Positions 17,532 through 26,280 of a stretch of 64,000 nucleotides of DNA are shown here, piece by piece. The notes under the pieces are model-generated. The model saw only the letters and a list, made by a program, of their open reading frames with translations, made no database searches and was not told the DNA's origin. How positions within the stretch are numbered: the stretch's first letter is position 1; each line of letters opens with the position of its first letter. Source of the DNA: M3007 sp041736625 (GTDB lineage: Bacteria; Bacteroidota; Bacteroidia; Chitinophagales; Saprospiraceae); contig JBGSTG010000020.1 of assembly GCA_041736625.1 (NCBI GenBank), positions 1 to 64,000 on the forward strand, read 5' to 3'. The translations under genes were made by a program, and so were the position numbers.

Positions 17532-18869
17532 ATGCGATTACAGGATGTATTCACCGCCGCCATTTTTGCCCTGTGCCTGCCGCTACCGGGCAATGCCCAA
17601 CAGACAACCAATAGCCGGCAGCCCGACACTGCCGTGGTTCGGCTGTTCGATCCCGGCAAGGTGTTGTTGTGGCAGCGGTATTACCGGGGGACCATTGACG
17701 GCGTGCATGTGGTTGAATTCTCCCTGGCTGCCGACGGCGATTTGTGCCAGGGTTACCTGCGCTATCCAAAGAGCCGGACCCGCATACGGCTGAAAGGCTC
17801 GGTGATCAAAAACCAGTTGCGCCTCGTGGAATTCGACGCCGGAAACGCGCCTTGCGGCACCTGGCAGGGCGAGATCAAAAACGGCAATCTGGAGGCGGAA
17901 TGGCGCAGCCTGGATCAATCCAGTGGCGCGTTTGCCGAAGCGGAAGAATCGCCCCACCCGCTGCAAACCCCCACCCTGAACGACCGCATGCCGCACTACC
18001 TACGGTACACCGGCCAATGGCAAGGCCGGAAAGCAACCCTCGTGATCGCACAATCCTACGGCCGGCAAATCGCCGCCACCCTGTTTCTGGAGCGCACCGA
18101 TCGCCCCTACAAACTGTACGGACGCATGGAAGCGGATTCCCTGCTTGCGCTCCGGACTGTCGACCCCCTGTCCCGGTCGGCGATCCGCCTCGACGGGATC
18201 TACCAGCCGGGCAAAGACCTCGGCATGACGTGGAATGGCGCAGGAGAACGGGGCGAGCTCACCTTCAAACCTGCCGGCAGCTTTTTGGTGGCATCGGATG
18301 TGTGGGCCGACTTCGAGTCGTCGTGGGACCTCCTGTATCCGGTGACCGCCTGTCCGGAATGCAACAAATGGTTTGACAAAAAACGATCTGCCTGGCGCCG
18401 CCGCTTATCTGCTGATGACCATACCGCCGTCCCTGCCGAACGCAACCGACGTCGGGCATCCGGCTGGGTGGATATCGTTTGCTGGGAAGACCCGTTCATC
18501 AGCGGATTTCTTTTTTTGACGGCTTCCGGCGACAGCATCCCTGCCGGTCACGCATTTTCCTTCGATTTGCAGAAAAAAAAGGTGCTCACGGAAGAGGCAC
18601 TTTTCAAAACGGGTGCGGAATGGGAAGCATTTTTAGCCAACCGGGCGGCTGAATCCTGGAAAAAGTGGCCGCGTACCACCACAGACAAATCGTTTGAGGC
18701 ATGGATCCGGACGGGCGGCTTCCCGCTTCGTGTGCCGACATCGGGCGGGCTGGTGGTGAGCACGCCTTTTCACCCGGTGTACGGAAGAAGTCAGGTGCTG
18801 ATCCCGTACAGCGAATTAGCACCTTTCGTTTCCAACAAACGCCTGCTGAAACGGCTGCCCGCAGAGTAA
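17532..18869 (+). CDS. Secreted hypothetical protein, possible C-terminal DUF3298-like domain
   Basis: The protein has 445 residues with a signal peptide (about 1-22, ending GNAQ). The N-terminal half (about 40-260) has beta-rich repeats of the kind YYRGTIDGVHVVEFSL and YTGQWQGRKATLVIAQSYG, perhaps two copies of one module. The C-terminal part contains TEEALFKTGAEW and ends with GRSQVLIPYSELAPFVS, which resembles the end of DUF3298/RsiV-type domains; that match is weak. It is separated from the MoxR gene by 13 bp and is likely in the same operon. The function is unknown. Confidence 0.6.
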   Translation: MRLQDVFTAAIFALCLPLPGNAQQTTNSRQPDTAVVRLFDPGKVLLWQRYYRGTIDGVHVVEFSLAADGDLCQGYLRYPKSRTRIRLKGSVIKNQLRLVEFDAGNAPCGTWQGEIKNGNLEAEWRSLDQSSGAFAEAEESPHPLQTPTLNDRMPHYLRYTGQWQGRKATLVIAQSYGRQIAATLFLERTDRPYKLYGRMEADSLLALRTVDPLSRSAIRLDGIYQPGKDLGMTWNGAGERGELTFKPAGSFLVASDVWADFESSWDLLYPVTACPECNKWFDKKRSAWRRRLSADDHTAVPAERNRRRASGWVDIVCWEDPFISGFLFLTASGDSIPAGHAFSFDLQKKKVLTEEALFKTGAEWEAFLANRAAESWKKWPRTTTDKSFEAWIRTGGFPLRVPTSGGLVVSTPFHPVYGRSQVLIPYSELAPFVSNKRLLKRLPAE

Positions 18870-18891
18870 GGCTTCCTTTTGTTGCGGCTAA

Positions 18892-19518
18892 TCAGAAATC
18901 CAGTTTGTCAAACTCCCGGAAATGTCCGTTCATCTGAATGCGCTCCTTCACTTTTTCCATGCGTTCCAGCACCGGAAGCGCCTCGTTCAGGTGTTCGAGG
19001 ATGAACGCCTGCCGTTGGGCTTCCGTCTCCAGGGTCAGCAGCTCGTATTCCCCTTCGATGGGCAGGCCGACATGGTGTCCAATTTGAAAAGAGTACGGCT
19101 GCTGTTGGTTGTGCACCTCCATTTTTTCGGAAAGCAGCCTGCACAGGCGTTCGATTGCGGCGCTTAACCCGGGGTCAATTTCGGAGTCGGGCCCGGGGGC
19201 CGGGAACAGTTGTACCTTTCCGTGCGCGTACAAACGGCCGGGAGCCGGGTTTTCGAACTCCAGGATTCGGAAGGGACGTATACCTTGCGTGCGGATGTCC
19301 AGCCGTCCGTCGTCGTACCTTTGCACCAGTTCGATCACCTTCATTTCTGTTCCGTAGCCGGGGATGCGGTTGTTCATGAACACCGGTGTGCCGAAGGTGG
19401 TGTCGTCTTCGAGGCATTCGCCGATCAATTGGCGGTACCGGGGTTCAAAAATGTGCAGGTTCACCGTTTCCCCCGGAAAGGCGACAAGATTTAACGGAAA
19501 CAGCGGAAGAAAGGCCAT
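18892..19518 (-). CDS. Stand-alone Lon N-terminal (substrate-binding) domain protein
   Basis: The 208-residue protein is almost entirely the LON substrate-binding domain. It has LPLFPLNLVAFPGETVNLHIFEPRYRQLI at the start, the central RIPGYGTEMKVIELVQRYDDGRLDI, and a helical tail (about 115-205). There is no AAA+ or protease domain, so it is not Lon itself. Such proteins occur widely and may act as adaptors or peptide-binding proteins, but their role is not established. It is convergent with the secreted-protein gene, with a gap of about 20 bp. Confidence 0.85.
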   Translation of the reverse strand: MAFLPLFPLNLVAFPGETVNLHIFEPRYRQLIGECLEDDTTFGTPVFMNNRIPGYGTEMKVIELVQRYDDGRLDIRTQGIRPFRILEFENPAPGRLYAHGKVQLFPAPGPDSEIDPGLSAAIERLCRLLSEKMEVHNQQQPYSFQIGHHVGLPIEGEYELLTLETEAQRQAFILEHLNEALPVLERMEKVKERIQMNGHFREFDKLDF

Positions 19519-19670
19519 GCAGATGGTCTAATTTTGTGAATGTGGGCTCCGGATTCGCAACCATACGGATCAAAGATCCGTGGATAACTAAACCCGATAA
19601 TCAATATTTGGTTTGTAGTTCAAGACATTTATCGCACCTGCCTGTCAACTCCGCAACCGGATTAAGCAAT

Positions 19671-20966
19671 ATGACACATTTGAAAATCTTCTTCCTGACC
19701 CTGCTTCCCGGCGCCTTGCTGGCACAGGATACCCTGCTGCGTGCCGACCAGGCGGTCGAAATTGCCCTGGAAAACAATTTCGCCATTCGCATCAGCCAGA
19801 CAGACGCCGAGGTGGCCCGGCTGAACAACACCAAGGCCAATGCCGGCATATTGCCCACCGTGAACCTGGTGGCGAACGACAATTTTACCGTCAGCGCATT
19901 CCAGCAACAACTGGCCAACGGCAACGAGTTCAACGACCTGGGCGCCACGTTCAACACCATCAACGCTGGCGTTCAGCTGGGATGGACGCTGTACGACGGT
20001 CGGCGCATGTACCGCGCCAAAGACAGGCTGGAACTACAGGAAGCGCTGGGCGATATGAACCTTCGAGGAGCCGTGCAACGCACCACCGCCGCCGTGCTGC
20101 AAACCTATTACGGCATTGCCGCCAGCCGCCTCCAGGAGCAATCCCTCGAAGAGGTGATCGCGCTCAACGAGGAGCGTTTGCGCATCGCTGAAGCCAGGCT
20201 GGCCGCCGGTTTTGCCACCCAAAACGACGCATTACAGGCCCGCATCGACCTCAACCAACGCCGTGGGGACCTCCTGGCCCAGCAAAATACCACCCTGGCC
20301 ACCAAAAGAAACCTCAACCTGCTCCTCGCCCGCGACCCATTGACGCCCTTTTCGGTGGATGAAAACCTGGAAAACGTGTATGTACCCGAGCGCACAGCCT
20401 TGCTCGAAGGACTACAGACGGCCAATCCGGAATTGCTGGCCGCCCTGCTGAACGAACAAATCGCCGCCGTGCAAGTCGACGAAGCCGAGGCCGTGCGCAA
20501 GCCGCGCATCAGTACCAACAGCCAGCTCAACGCCTTGCGGACCGACAACACCTCCGGCTTCCTGCTCAACAACACCCAGGCGGGTCTGACCCTGGGCCTC
20601 GCTTTCACCCTTCCGATTTACGACGGTGGGCTCCTCAAAAGCAGGGTAAAAATCGCCCAGCTCGACGCCCAACGCGCCGCGCTGACCAAAGAGGCCAACC
20701 AGCTTGATCTGGAAACGCGCCTGGACAACCAACTCTCCGAGGTGGCCACCCAACAACAGATCCTGGTTTTTGAGGAAGAAAACGTGGTCAACGCGCGGGA
20801 GAGCCTGAACATCAGCACCGAGCGTTTCCGGCTTGGGCAAACCAACTCCCTGGAGGTGCAACAGGCACAAAGCACTTTTGAGCAGGCGCTCGTTCGCCGC
20901 AATCTCCTGCTGTTCCGCCTCAAACAAGCCGAAGTTCAACTCAAACTGCTTGCCGGTCAATTGTGA
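19671..20966 (+). CDS. TolC-family outer-membrane efflux protein
   Basis: The 431-residue precursor has a signal peptide (residues 1-17, ending LLAQ). Two TolC repeats follow, each rich in long coiled-coil helices and Asn/Gln, with the typical start LRADQAVEIALENNFAIRISQTDAEVARLNN and a second-repeat GLTLGLAFTLPIYDGG. It should form the outer-membrane channel of a tripartite exporter. No membrane-fusion or inner-membrane pump gene is adjacent, so partners must be elsewhere. ATG 19671 starts the signal sequence; the longer open frame upstream has no signal and was rejected. A TAATTTTG box at 19529 is a possible promoter. Confidence 0.9.
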   Translation: MTHLKIFFLTLLPGALLAQDTLLRADQAVEIALENNFAIRISQTDAEVARLNNTKANAGILPTVNLVANDNFTVSAFQQQLANGNEFNDLGATFNTINAGVQLGWTLYDGRRMYRAKDRLELQEALGDMNLRGAVQRTTAAVLQTYYGIAASRLQEQSLEEVIALNEERLRIAEARLAAGFATQNDALQARIDLNQRRGDLLAQQNTTLATKRNLNLLLARDPLTPFSVDENLENVYVPERTALLEGLQTANPELLAALLNEQIAAVQVDEAEAVRKPRISTNSQLNALRTDNTSGFLLNNTQAGLTLGLAFTLPIYDGGLLKSRVKIAQLDAQRAALTKEANQLDLETRLDNQLSEVATQQQILVFEEENVVNARESLNISTERFRLGQTNSLEVQQAQSTFEQALVRRNLLLFRLKQAEVQLKLLAGQL

Positions 20967-20979
20967 CGGTGTATATTCG
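20950..20979 (+). promoter_or_regulatory. Promoter of kynurenine monooxygenase gene
   Basis: TTG at 20950-20952, 19 bp, then TATATTCG at 20972-20979 fits the Bacteroidota TTG-N17-23-TAnnTTTG promoter with one mismatch. It places initiation about 15-18 bp before ATG 21000. Confidence 0.45.
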
Positions 20980-20999
20980 CACTTTATAAATCACTTACA

Positions 21000-22358
21000 A
21001 TGAATGTATCATCGCAGCGCAGCGCCGTAATTGTCGGCGCAGGTTTGGTTGGTTCGCTTTGGGCCGTATTTCTGGCACGCCGCGGCTACCACGTACAGGT
21101 TTTCGAACGCCGAGGCGATATGCGCTCCGCCGGTTACCGGGGCGGGCGCTCCATCAACCTGGCCATGAGCGAACGCGGATGGAAGGCCGTGGAGCAGGCG
21201 GGCATCCTGGAGGCCATCCGCAAGGTGGCGATTGCCATGCCGGGGCGCATGATGCACGCCACAGACGGGGCGCTCACCTACCAACCTTACGGGACCACCG
21301 GTCAGGCCATCTACTCCGTGTCCCGCGGCGGGCTGAACCTGGAACTGCTCAACATCGCCGACGCCTTTGAAAACGTCGAGTTTTTCTTTGAACACCGCTG
21401 CGTAGAGGTCGATCTGGAGCAGCCACGCATCCTTTTCGAAGACATGACCACCGGCCGGCAGCGGTACGTAGACACGCCGCTCATCTTCGCCTGCGACGGC
21501 GCCTTCTCCGCCGTGCGGTATGCCCTGCAAAAAACCGACCGCTTCAACTACGAACAGCAATACCTGGACCACGGCTACAAAGAACTGCGCATCCCGCCCG
21601 CCGCCGACGGCTCGCACCGCCTGGACCCCAACGCCCTGCACATCTGGCCCCGCGGCAACTTTATGCTCATCGCCCTGCCCAATGCCGACGGCACGTTCAC
21701 CTGCACCCTTTTCCTGCCCTTCGAAGGCGCCGTTTCTTTTGAACATTTGCAAACGGACGTTGACATCACGGCGTTTTTTAGAACGTATTTCGCCGATACC
21801 CTGCCCCTGATGCCCGATCTGCTGGCCGACTTCAGGGCCAACCCCACCAGCTCCCTGGTGACCGTGCGGTGCAGCCCCTGGCAATGGCAAAACCGGATCG
21901 TGCTGCTCGGCGACTCGGCGCACGCCATTGTGCCTTTTTACGGACAGGGCATGAACGCCGGCTTTGAAGATTGCACCATTCTCGACGAAATAGTCGACGA
22001 AATGGGAGGCGATTTTCACAAAGCCATTCCCGAATTTGCCCGACGGCGAGAAGCCGACGGCAAAGCCATCGCCGAACTGGCTTTGCGCAACTTTGTGGAA
22101 ATGCGCGACAAGGTGGCCGACCCGCGGTTTTTGCTGCGCAAGAAGATTACCGCCCGCCTGCATGAAAAACACCCCGAATTCTTACCCTCCTACTCCCTGG
22201 TTACCTTCAGCAACACCCCCTATCACCTGGCCTTGCGGGAAGACGACCGGCAAAACGCCTTTTTCGACAACCTCACCAGCCGCCCGGATATTGATCAGGT
22301 ATGGGATCAGCCGGAAGTGGAGCGGGCGTTTTTGGAATGGCAACAATCCTCCGGGTAG
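21000..22358 (+). CDS. kmo: Kynurenine 3-monooxygenase
   Basis: This FAD monooxygenase hydroxylates L-kynurenine to 3-hydroxykynurenine using NADPH and O2 in tryptophan catabolism, often for NAD or quinolinate synthesis in Bacteroidota. The 452 residues show the GAGLVG dinucleotide fold (about 13-18), the family-specific YRGGRSINLAMSERGW, the DG motif FACDGAFSAVRYALQK, and the FAD-contacting GDSAHAIVPFYGQGMNAGFED. The C-terminal hydrophobic region is typical. No other kynurenine-pathway gene is in the window; the next gene, 21 bp away, is a histidine kinase. Confidence 0.95.
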   Translation: MNVSSQRSAVIVGAGLVGSLWAVFLARRGYHVQVFERRGDMRSAGYRGGRSINLAMSERGWKAVEQAGILEAIRKVAIAMPGRMMHATDGALTYQPYGTTGQAIYSVSRGGLNLELLNIADAFENVEFFFEHRCVEVDLEQPRILFEDMTTGRQRYVDTPLIFACDGAFSAVRYALQKTDRFNYEQQYLDHGYKELRIPPAADGSHRLDPNALHIWPRGNFMLIALPNADGTFTCTLFLPFEGAVSFEHLQTDVDITAFFRTYFADTLPLMPDLLADFRANPTSSLVTVRCSPWQWQNRIVLLGDSAHAIVPFYGQGMNAGFEDCTILDEIVDEMGGDFHKAIPEFARRREADGKAIAELALRNFVEMRDKVADPRFLLRKKITARLHEKHPEFLPSYSLVTFSNTPYHLALREDDRQNAFFDNLTSRPDIDQVWDQPEVERAFLEWQQSSG

Positions 22359-22379
22359 CCGGCATCAACCGAACACACC

Positions 22380-23273
22380 ATGAAAAACCCGATGACCCTC
22401 CGAACCCTGGCTCTGATGGCCGCCGCATTGCTGCTGTTGCATGCCGCTCCGCTGATCGTGATCGCCCGGGTAACGAAAGTACCCGTCAACTGGTTTTACC
22501 TCGTGTCGGCCGCTGCCCTGTCCCTGTCCCTGGCCTTCATCCTCCTCCGGCGTGTGTACGCACTGCAACGACAAAAAAACCGCCTGCGCAACCGCATCAA
22601 CCACTTCGTGCACGAGCTGAAATCGCCCCTCACCGCAGTCACCATCGGGCTGGAAGGTCTTCGGGACGAGACCACCCGCCGCGATCCGGTACTGGCAAAC
22701 GAGTACCTGGACATCTCCCAACTGGAGCTGGAGCGACTCACCCGGATGGTGGAAAATACCTTGCGTCTGTTCAATTACGACGAACCCGGCTCCGCCATTC
22801 AGATCCAACCCCTGAATCTGGAAAAAGTGGTTCATCAGGCACTCCAATCCGTACAGTTGCAAGCCCAAAAACGCAACGCCGACATCCATGTTGATGTGCA
22901 AATACGCGAATTACGCCTGCACGGAGACCGCATGCACCTCACCAATGCGGTGGTAAACCTGCTGGATAACGCCCTGAAATACACTTCGTCCACCCCCAGG
23001 ATTGTCATTACCCTCCAAAAAGACGTCGACCACGCCCTGCTCACCGTACACGACAACGGCATGGGTATTGCGCCCGAGCATCAGCCATACGTTTTTGACA
23101 AACTGTTCAGGGTGCCCCATCACGCCGGCGTCAAAGGGCACGGGCTGGGGCTGCATTACGTTTCCTGGGTAGTGCGCAAACACAGAGGACAGATCGGTCT
23201 GGAGAGCGCCGAAGGAAAGGGAAGCCGCTTTTGGATCCGATTGCCCCTGGAGAGCGGCAAACCGCTTAGCTGA
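22380..23273 (+). CDS. Two-TM sensor histidine kinase
   Basis: The 297-residue inner-membrane kinase has TM1 (about 8-30) and TM2 (about 38-58) with a very short periplasmic loop, so it probably senses something within the membrane. The DHp motif is FVHELKSPLTAV (His78). The HATPase part has N box VVNLLDNALKY, G1 DNGMGI and G2 GHGLGLHYVSWV. No response regulator is next to it. It follows kmo by 21 bp, and its end overlaps the convergent pstB by 8 bp; a PhoR-like role in phosphate sensing is possible from position only. Confidence 0.9.
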   Translation: MKNPMTLRTLALMAAALLLLHAAPLIVIARVTKVPVNWFYLVSAAALSLSLAFILLRRVYALQRQKNRLRNRINHFVHELKSPLTAVTIGLEGLRDETTRRDPVLANEYLDISQLELERLTRMVENTLRLFNYDEPGSAIQIQPLNLEKVVHQALQSVQLQAQKRNADIHVDVQIRELRLHGDRMHLTNAVVNLLDNALKYTSSTPRIVITLQKDVDHALLTVHDNGMGIAPEHQPYVFDKLFRVPHHAGVKGHGLGLHYVSWVVRKHRGQIGLESAEGKGSRFWIRLPLESGKPLS

Positions 23274-24024
23274 AATCGCCCGAAATGTACTTCTGCGTTT
23301 TTTCCTCTTTCGGGTTGTTGAACAGCGATTGGGTATCGGTGTACTCGATCAGATAACCTACGTAGAAAAAGGCCGTTTTATCGGCGATACGCTGGGCTTG
23401 CTGCATGTTGTGGGTCACGATAACAATCGTGTAGTGTTTCTTCAGGTCGGACATCAGCTCTTCCACCTGCACGGTAGAGATCGGGTCGAGCGCAGAAGTT
23501 GGTTCATCCATGAGCACCACTTCCGGGTTGGGGGCGATGGCCCGGGCGATGCACAGGCGCTGTTGTTGGCCGCCGGAGAGGCCGAGGGCCGACTGTTTGA
23601 GTTTGTCCTTGACTTCGTTCCACAAGGCGGCCCCTTTGAGCGACTTTTCTACAATGTCGGCGATCTCCGTCTTGTTGCGCATGCCGTTCACGCGCAGACC
23701 GTAGGCGACGTTTTCAAAAATGGACTTGGGAAACGGGCTGGGCTTTTGAAACACCATACCCACTTTTTTGCGCAGGGCGTACACGTCGACTTGGGGCGCG
23801 TAAATATTTTGCTGGTCAATGGTCACCTCTCCTTCGATGCGCACATTTTCAATCAGGTCGTTCATGCGGTTGAGACACCGCAATACGGTGGATTTTCCGC
23901 AGCCAGAGGGGCCGATATAGGCCGTAACGGCCTTGGGGTCGATCTCCATGGAGACGCCTTTCACGGCATGAAAATCGCCGTACCACAGTTGGAGTTCCTT
24001 TATGCTGATGCCTTTGGCGAACAT
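23266..24024 (-). CDS. pstB: Phosphate ABC transporter ATP-binding protein PstB
   Basis: The 252-residue ATPase powers high-affinity phosphate import. It has Walker A GPSGCGKST (about 38-46), a Q-loop GMVFQKPSPFPKSI that is diagnostic for PstB, the signature LSGGQQQRL, Walker B VVLMDEP, and the H-loop VIVTHNM. The length is typical. It is the last gene of pstSCAB, 27 bp after pstA. No phoU follows, unlike many pst operons. Its 3' end overlaps the convergent kinase gene by 8 bp. Confidence 0.97.
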   Translation of the reverse strand: MFAKGISIKELQLWYGDFHAVKGVSMEIDPKAVTAYIGPSGCGKSTVLRCLNRMNDLIENVRIEGEVTIDQQNIYAPQVDVYALRKKVGMVFQKPSPFPKSIFENVAYGLRVNGMRNKTEIADIVEKSLKGAALWNEVKDKLKQSALGLSGGQQQRLCIARAIAPNPEVVLMDEPTSALDPISTVQVEELMSDLKKHYTIVIVTHNMQQAQRIADKTAFFYVGYLIEYTDTQSLFNNPKEEKTQKYISGDFS

Positions 24025-24051
24025 ACGATCGAGGTTTTCAGTGAATTGCCT

Positions 24052-25056
24052 TTACAGCAGGTATTGAATGAATAAAAGGAGGGTGTACAATCCGCCGCCG
24101 ACACCGGCCGCGAAAATGCAATCGTTGGCGACAACCGGTTTCCGCGTCCGGTATTGTGCCCAAAGGGCAATGCCGAGCGGCGGAAAAACAATGGACAAAA
24201 AGTAGCGGACCGCCCCAAGCTTGTCTTGGGTGACGGCCAGGCGCGACAGCAGGTTCAGCGACAGCACGATGGCCAGCAGCACCACCGCGGCCCCGTAAGC
24301 GATCGGACGGGCTTCGAGCAGATTGGGGTGGCTGGAGGCCATGTAGTAGATGGTAAAGGGAAGGGCCATCACCTGACTGAAGATCGACTGGGGGAACTGG
24401 GTCAGGTACGAAGCCGCCACCGTGAATATGATCGGCGCCGTTTCGCCCGCAATACGGCCGACGCCGAGGATTAGTCCCGAGATGATGTTGGGAAAGGCCG
24501 AGGGCAGCACCACATGCCGGATGGTGTACCATTTGGTGGCGCCGAGGGCCAGGCTGGCGGCCCGGTAATCACCGGGAATTTGTTTGAGCGACTCCTCCGT
24601 GGTGCGTATCAGGATAGGCAGGATCATGGCGGCCAACGTGAGCGAGCCGGCCAGGATGCTGGCGCCAAAATTGGCCGCTTTCACAAAAAGGGCCAGGCCG
24701 AACAAGCCAAACACGATGGAGGGGATACCCGCCAGGTTGTTGGTCATGAGCCGCACCATCTTTTTCCAGGCGTTTTCCCGGGAATATTCATTCATGTAAA
24801 TGCCCGACAACACCCCAATGGGGAAGGCAAACAAAACGCTGAAAAAAACCAGCAACAAGGTGCCGGCAATGGACAACATGATGCCCCCTTTCAGGCCGTC
24901 TTGCTCCGGCGGGCTGGTCAGAAATTCCCAACTGACGGAAGACAGCCCGTTGGAAAAAATATAGTAAAGCAAGAAAGAAATGACGGCGACCACCAGCGCA
25001 GAAACCGCCGCAAAAATGCCGAAAACGATGGCTTGGGTGAGGTGTTTGGCGGTCAT
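24052..25056 (-). CDS. pstA: Phosphate ABC transporter permease PstA, with C-terminal extension
   Basis: The 334-residue permease has the six-helix PstA core (about 1-285) with the EAA-type cytoplasmic loop RAASLALGATKWYTIRHVVLPSA. PstA proteins usually end shortly after NLLSRL. Here about 50 more residues follow (SIVFPPLGIALWAQYRTRK and a last hydrophobic stretch), adding one or two membrane segments that resemble small stand-alone hydrophobic proteins. The start is 3 bp after pstC and 27 bp precede pstB, so it is mid-operon. Confidence 0.94.
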   Translation of the reverse strand: MTAKHLTQAIVFGIFAAVSALVVAVISFLLYYIFSNGLSSVSWEFLTSPPEQDGLKGGIMLSIAGTLLLVFFSVLFAFPIGVLSGIYMNEYSRENAWKKMVRLMTNNLAGIPSIVFGLFGLALFVKAANFGASILAGSLTLAAMILPILIRTTEESLKQIPGDYRAASLALGATKWYTIRHVVLPSAFPNIISGLILGVGRIAGETAPIIFTVAASYLTQFPQSIFSQVMALPFTIYYMASSHPNLLEARPIAYGAAVVLLAIVLSLNLLSRLAVTQDKLGAVRYFLSIVFPPLGIALWAQYRTRKPVVANDCIFAAGVGGGLYTLLLFIQYLL

Positions 25057-25059
25057 GGC

Positions 25060-26265
25060 TTACACTACTTGTTTTTTTGACGCGATGTACTCCGCGATCA
25101 GGTTTATCACGAGCGTGAGCACAAACACCACGCAGCCCAGCACAAACAACGCCTGATAGTGGTTGCCGCCTTTGGGCGCCTCGCCCAGCTCGAGGGCGAT
25201 GGTGGCCGTTATGGTGCGCACCGAACTCAACAGCCCGTCGGGCATTTGGGCGCTGTTGCCCGTGACCATGAGCACGGTCATGGTTTCGCCGATCGCACGA
25301 CCTACGCCGAGGATGGATGCCGAGGTGATGCCGGACAAGGCGTAGGGCATGACCACCCGGAAGATCGTCTGCAACTTGCTGGCGCCCAGCGCCAGGCTGG
25401 CCTCGCGCATCTCCCGCGGCACGGCGCGAATGGCGTCGTCCGACAACGTGATGATCGTCGGCAGCGAAATGATCCCGAGCAGAATCGCTCCCGCCAGGGC
25501 CGTGGCGCCGCTCGACAGGTTAAACGCCTCCTGAATGATCGGCACCACCACCACCAGGCCAAAAAAACCGTACACCACAGAAGGCACCCCCGCCAGCAGC
25601 TCAACCAGCGGTTTGAGTATGCTTCGGATGCGCTCCCCACCGATCTCCGTCATAAAAATAGCCACAACCAACCCCACGGGAATGGCGATGAGCAAAGAAA
25701 CAAACGTGACCCAAAGCGTGGCCACCACAATGGGCCAAACGCCAAACCGGGGTGCGGGGTTGGACGTAGGGTACCAGTAGCGCCCGAACAGAAAATCGAA
25801 AAACGACATGTTCTGCACCTCCAGCTTCTTTCCGTACTGGGCGTAGCGCGTTGGCAGGACGGCGATCACGTGGCTGGAGTCGCGCATCAACCGAATCACT
25901 TTCTCCTCCGCAGGAATGGGCGCTTCACGCAATTTAACGCGATAAAATTTTTCGAGCTTGTCCAGCGTGACCGGCAAGATCTTCTGGTCGTTGCCGCCCA
26001 GGTCTTTCCAGTTCGTCACCTTCGTTTTTTTCGGATCGTCGTCGTTGCCGGCGTAGATCTTGCGGATCTCCTGGGCGCTCAGGCGGCTCACCGGGTTCTG
26101 GGGGCTGACCACCACCACGTATCCGTCTTCTATTTCCGGTTTGCTGAACAGGCCAAAGCCTTCCTTGAACAGGTAAATAACGATCAGCAGCACCACAACG
26201 GTGGTGATGGCGCCGCTGGCCTTGATGAGCGCTTCAATGATGATTTCAGAAACGGGTTTTCCCAT
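25060..26265 (-). CDS. pstC: Phosphate ABC transporter permease PstC, with PstS-like periplasmic insertion
   Basis: The 401-residue permease has TM1 (about 16-36), then about 110 extra residues (about 45-155), then the regular five-helix permease core with the loop REASLALGASKLQTIFRVVMPYA. The insert reads VVVSPQNPVSRLSAQEIRKI, later TNWKDLGG and KILPVT. This closely parallels the hinge region of the neighbouring PstS (HPGNPIKELSKEQLNKIF, KNFSEVGG, EIVPVS). The phosphate-gripping SSSGT loop of PstS is absent from the insert. Ordinary PstC proteins are about 300 residues and lack this. It begins 15 bp after pstS. Confidence 0.95.
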   Translation of the reverse strand: MGKPVSEIIIEALIKASGAITTVVVLLIVIYLFKEGFGLFSKPEIEDGYVVVVSPQNPVSRLSAQEIRKIYAGNDDDPKKTKVTNWKDLGGNDQKILPVTLDKLEKFYRVKLREAPIPAEEKVIRLMRDSSHVIAVLPTRYAQYGKKLEVQNMSFFDFLFGRYWYPTSNPAPRFGVWPIVVATLWVTFVSLLIAIPVGLVVAIFMTEIGGERIRSILKPLVELLAGVPSVVYGFFGLVVVVPIIQEAFNLSSGATALAGAILLGIISLPTIITLSDDAIRAVPREMREASLALGASKLQTIFRVVMPYALSGITSASILGVGRAIGETMTVLMVTGNSAQMPDGLLSSVRTITATIALELGEAPKGGNHYQALFVLGCVVFVLTLVINLIAEYIASKKQVV

Positions 26266-26280
26266 AGCAGTTGGATTGGA

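Noticed and set aside
17519..17544. Similarity of AACCGGCAAC-GCATGCGAT near 17520 to the hairpin arm at 14565
   Set aside because: Short, with gaps, and lacking the pairing partner; likely coincidence.
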